DNA of 64,000 nucleotides, taken from Bryopsis sp. KO-2023 (lineage: Eukaryota > Chlorophyta > Ulvophyceae > Bryopsidales > Bryopsidaceae). Of this stretch, positions 61,101 through 64,000 are shown one piece after another; the first letter of the stretch is position 1; every line of letters begins with the position of its first letter. The position numbers were made by a program, and so were the translations under genes. The DNA lies in NCBI GenBank assembly GCA_030272585.1, contig BSYQ01000003.1, positions 1,612,001 to 1,676,000 of the forward strand, given 5' to 3'. The notes under the pieces are model-generated. The model was not told the origin of the DNA and did not search any database. It saw only the letters and a list, made by a program, of their open reading frames with translations.

Positions 61101-62173
61101 CTGCCCCTGCCGACTCCGCAGACAGGACTTCATCAATCACTTTTCTCAAAGAGAAGGATGGCGATGTCTCCACTCCTGATTCCAGCCAAATCACGAGTAA
61201 AGTACCATCGTGGTTGCTTCCAGCTGTTGCGGAGGAGGAGGCAGATGAAGGTCCCACCGATCAAGATTCCGCTGGAGGAAATGACCTGGAGGAGATGAAT
61301 GATACACGGTCCAGGATTTCAGCATTGCTGGATGGAATCCTTGGGAGCGGAGCGACCTCACAAAGGTCGGATAGTCAACATCAAGGCAAGAATTCCCTTG
61401 GTGAAATGTCCATGAAAGAAACTGGGAAAGTTGGGGGTGGTTCGCAAGGGCTGGATTTCCCGCAATCTTCATCAGAAGGGGGGAGCGGGGGGTTTTTTGG
61501 AATAGACAGGGCTGGGCCATCGACGTCCACAGCCATCGAGAAGATGAGGTCAAGCATTTTCGACGGATCGATGAGCCCAATCAAATCGGGAAGCTCCCCA
61601 GTACCTCCTCCCAGGGTTCCACGATCGAGGTCCCCCCCGATAACAGAAATTCAGCCAGCATCACCGGAAGAATCCCCAAGGAGTTCGCATGGCTACGATT
61701 TTAGCTCCAGTGGTAAATCGCAGAAAAACAGTTCCATTTTTGGAGCTCATAGATTTTTCCCAGCAACAAGGCTCGATGGAGAAGAGGAAATCGAAAACGC
61801 GTTTGGGGGTTTCCAGTCGCTTCGAGATTCTGACACGGTCATTGAGTCGATTTCGAATGCAGTGTCCCCTCCTGATCTCGATGGTTTCATCAACAAATCC
61901 AAGGGGAAGACACGGACTGACTCCAGCTTTTCCAAGAGCACTGGTGTGGATGGTCAGTCTGTCCGGCATTCAAATGTCTGGGTTAGAAGGGAGCTCAAAT
62001 GGGATGGCACAGATTCAGAGGGGAATTCTTCGCAGGCTAGAGATCATGGGGTGCCCACTGGTGAAGGGACTGTTCGAAAGAAGCACTCCAATTTGATGAC
62101 TGCCATGAATTCTTTGCAGGCAACGTTTTCTCATTTGGGGGGCGATGTGTCCAGCGGCGATGATTCTCATTGA
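55163..62173 (+). CDS. TBC1D31: TBC1D31-like WD40-TBC-coiled-coil protein
   Basis: Animal TBC1D31 is a centriolar-satellite protein needed for ciliogenesis. Eight exons keep phase: 55163-57511, 57686-57892, 58276-58520, 58866-59209, 59449-59657, 59815-60003, 60196-60836 and 60949-62173, giving about 1802 residues. Residues 1-390 hold WD40 repeats (ATVDNRGNVVLFHL, SGHADGSIRCYN, TSGRDGLFRIWDSKT). Residues of about 455-690 form the Rab-GAP-like TBC domain with GEYPERYRLLVWEFLLEIP, LSKLAHWCP and FPFVKLFG. Residues of about 735-1245 are a long E/R/Q-rich coiled coil spread over six exons. The last 550 residues are serine- and glycine-rich with many SP sites and no known domain, longer than in the animal protein. 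The start is the first ATG in frame. Presence implies basal bodies in this organism. Confidence 0.93.
58561..58588. repeat. GGGGGA repeat, G-quadruplex candidate
   Basis: Four runs of five G separated by single A in a TBC1D31 intron, on the coding strand. Fits the G-quadruplex pattern. Confidence 0.8.
59217..59237. repeat. C run of about 20 bases next to a splice donor
   Basis: The tract begins only a few bases inside the intron after the donor at 59210 (gtgagcac). Confidence 0.85.
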
Positions 62174-62563
62174 CTGGTTGCAGGGGTATATATATATATA
62201 TATAAGTTCTACAGGAATGAAGGTGTTTTGTGTGGATTGGAAATTATAGATTTTGGTAAATCGATCAGGTTTGCGAAAAAAAGTAGAAAGGCAATGGAGG
62301 TTAAATAGATAGATCACAATGATTGCTTGTAATAGAATTTGATGAGCCTGTATGATGACATCTCCTGATGGTATTAAGTTGATGGAAAAGAAAGAATCTC
62401 CGAGGGGCATTACATGTTCTATTTAACAGGGAAGGGGGGGGTAGTTAGACAAGGAATGGTGTGAAATGATCGTTGAAATTGGCTACTGCAATATTTTTGC
62501 GGAAGACAGCAACTCTTTTCCGGCTAGAGGGGTCAGTGGGAATGATTCTGGCAATGTATTAAA

Positions 62564-62599
<36 letters not shown>

Positions 62600-63262
62600 C
62601 TTCTTGAGGGCAGCCTGCCTTTCACGACATCTGGAGATTGAGCACCAAAAAGAAAGAGAAAGGGAAGAAGTGGGGGGGGGAGGGGTCAGCACATAATTTC
62701 ATTCTCTGCCCACTGGGGCAAACTCTATTCAAGTTGAAAATAAAATCCAAGATCCAGATTCTAAAGAGTACCCAAAAGTCTTTCATTCGATTCTTAAGGT
62801 CTCTTGAATTGTCTGCTGAGGATGAAATGGGAATATTGTTTTCAGCTGAAAGAGGAATTTTATTGGGGATTGTTCATTTCCGATGGCTGTAGTATATTTA
62901 TACACATGTATGTAGCGAAGAAATTGTTCGTCACAGTGGCAACAGTTTTTGAGAGTTCAACATGTTCTGTACATAAAAAACATCATTGTTGATCATTGAT
63001 TCATCAACCTTCGTTCTCCTCTGGATGCTTTATTTCATATCAGGCAGACCAAAAAAAGCCTGTAAGATCCCAGCCAAACGCCCTCACGAATACGAAGTGC
63101 CCCCCCCCAAAAAAAAATCAACAGGAAAGACACCAGAAAAGAGGGACATTCCTTAATCAGCCGGTGGCATACTTTGAAGCCGGGGGTGGTGACTTGGATT
63201 CCACTGTACATCAAAGAAAATTAGGAAAGCAGACACCGGCTCTTCATAGATGCTGAGCTGAG
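62174..63262. other. intergenic with AT microsatellites
   Basis: Convergent 3' ends. Contains (TA)n at about 62186-62204 and a 30-bp (AT)n at about 62568-62597, and a C-run/A-run junction at 63100-63117. No coding signal recognised. Confidence 0.5.
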
Positions 63263-64000
63263 CTATATTTTCTTTGCGAGCCCCATTGCAACTTTGCAAG
63301 ATATTTGCACAGCTGCTCCGAGTGCACTTTCTGGAGTAAGGTCCTGGAGTTTGGTGATTTTGGAAAGATCGGGGGGCGTGGGAGCACCGTCTGGAGCCCG
63401 TGGGGTATCCCTCAGATTTCGCAGCGATTCTCGCAGACCCTCCACCTGAGCCACCAGAGATATCATTTCCTTTGAGCCTGTCTCTATGAAGTCCCTACTT
63501 GATTTTGAAAATTGTGATTTTCTCCTTGGGCATCGATGAAAGGTGGATTTCCTCGCACGAAAAAGCAACTGCCTCCTCCCCATCCCAAAAACACACTTCA
63601 TATTTCTCCTTTCATTAAATCAAGTCATGCCACATCCATTCTCACCTTGTCCAGCTCCCCTCGCTCCCGTAGTTCCCTGATTTGATCGTTAAACTGTTCT
63701 GCAAGGCTATCCTGGACTGCACCAGCAACAGCCAAAGATACCTACCACCACCGACAAGCATCTGAGCTCAAACAATAGGGCAAGATGAGTCATTTTGTTA
63801 AGTCTGTTCAGTCGACTTGGAAAATACGATGAATTCCTGTTGAGAAAAGCCTGGCTGAAAAGTTGTCAGCATGAATATCTGAGCAGTATTTGGGCTTTCG
63901 AAAAATCAACACAACACAATTTCTACCTGTCTTGGAGCCAAGGCTGTTGCAACTCCCAGTGCCCACCCACCAATTTCCAGGGCTGGTAGCATTGCAGACG
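63263..64000 (-). CDS. 3' end of a gene recalling COQ7 (demethoxyubiquinone hydroxylase fold), partial
   Basis: The gene runs off the window. Exon candidates, read on the minus strand, are about 63928-64000 (LPALEIGGWALGVATALAP), about 63646-63741 (LAVAGAVQDSLAEQFNDQIREL) and a last stretch ending at 63263 (QISCKVAMGLAKKI before the stop). QFNDQIREL and the final helix resemble COQ7, in which similar helices flank the second half of a diiron site. However, I see no ExxH/EExxH in the segment between them, where EMISLVAQVEGLRESLRNLRD is read. Either the exon model is wrong, or the protein is a non-catalytic relative, or the similarity is chance. Treat the name as tentative. Confidence 0.35.

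Noticed and set aside
62568..62597. (AT)n tract as a CRISPR or origin-like element
   Set aside because: It is a simple dinucleotide microsatellite without spacers or further structure.

Overview
This is a nuclear window from a eukaryote, most probably a flagellated green alga. About a dozen genes can be read. Most are split into short exons with GT..AG introns of roughly 60-500 bp, and codon phase is preserved across the joins I checked. Plastid physiology is indicated by a transit-peptide-bearing sedoheptulose-1,7-bisphosphatase with the regulatory CxxxxC cysteine pair and by a tryptophan-rich ESV1/LESV-like starch protein. A full-length TBC1D31-type centriolar-satellite protein implies centrioles and flagella. 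Genus cannot be decided from this sequence alone.

Layout: UBE2K-like E2 enzyme (minus, 570-2220, partial); membrane protein (plus, 2731-3810); foldback element (4078-4331); long coiled-coil, probably tail-anchored protein (plus, 4947-8411); M20/ILR1-like amidohydrolase (plus, 10206-13225); helical unknown (plus, 14530-15075); a poorly coding stretch with a possible membrane-protein end (minus, about 17249-17530); SBPase (minus, 18891-21573); TPR protein (plus, 22456-22917); CobW/ZNG1-type GTPase (minus, 23168-25811); COQ4 (plus, 26035-27574); multi-cold-shock-domain UNR/CSDE1 protein (minus, 29346-34338); methionyl-tRNA formyltransferase (minus, 34977-36295); ALDH-superfamily protein (plus, about 36885-40716); a gene with tandemly duplicated small exons (minus, about 43411-44688); FAM20-like secretory-pathway kinase (minus, 45077-48083); ESV1/LESV-like protein (minus, 50603-54602); TBC1D31 (plus, 55163-62173); and the 3' end of a gene recalling COQ7 (minus, from 63263).

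Several neighbours are divergent pairs with short shared upstream regions: CobW/COQ4 223 bp, LESV-like/TBC1D31 560 bp, MTFMT/ALDH 589 bp and SBPase/TPR 882 bp. Products go to plastid (SBPase, LESV-like), mitochondrion (COQ4, MTFMT), Golgi (kinase), cytosol (CSDE1-like) and basal body (TBC1D31), so the genes share no single pathway.

Non-coding DNA is rich in homopolymers, T-run/G-run junctions and perfect inverted repeats. The most notable reads are a PAM2 motif plus a SUZ-C-like motif at the end of the CSDE1-like protein, the FAM20-like kinase with two CxxCxxC motifs, the duplicated-exon array and the foldback elements. Exon boundaries were worked out by hand from splice consensus and phase and may be off by a few bases.
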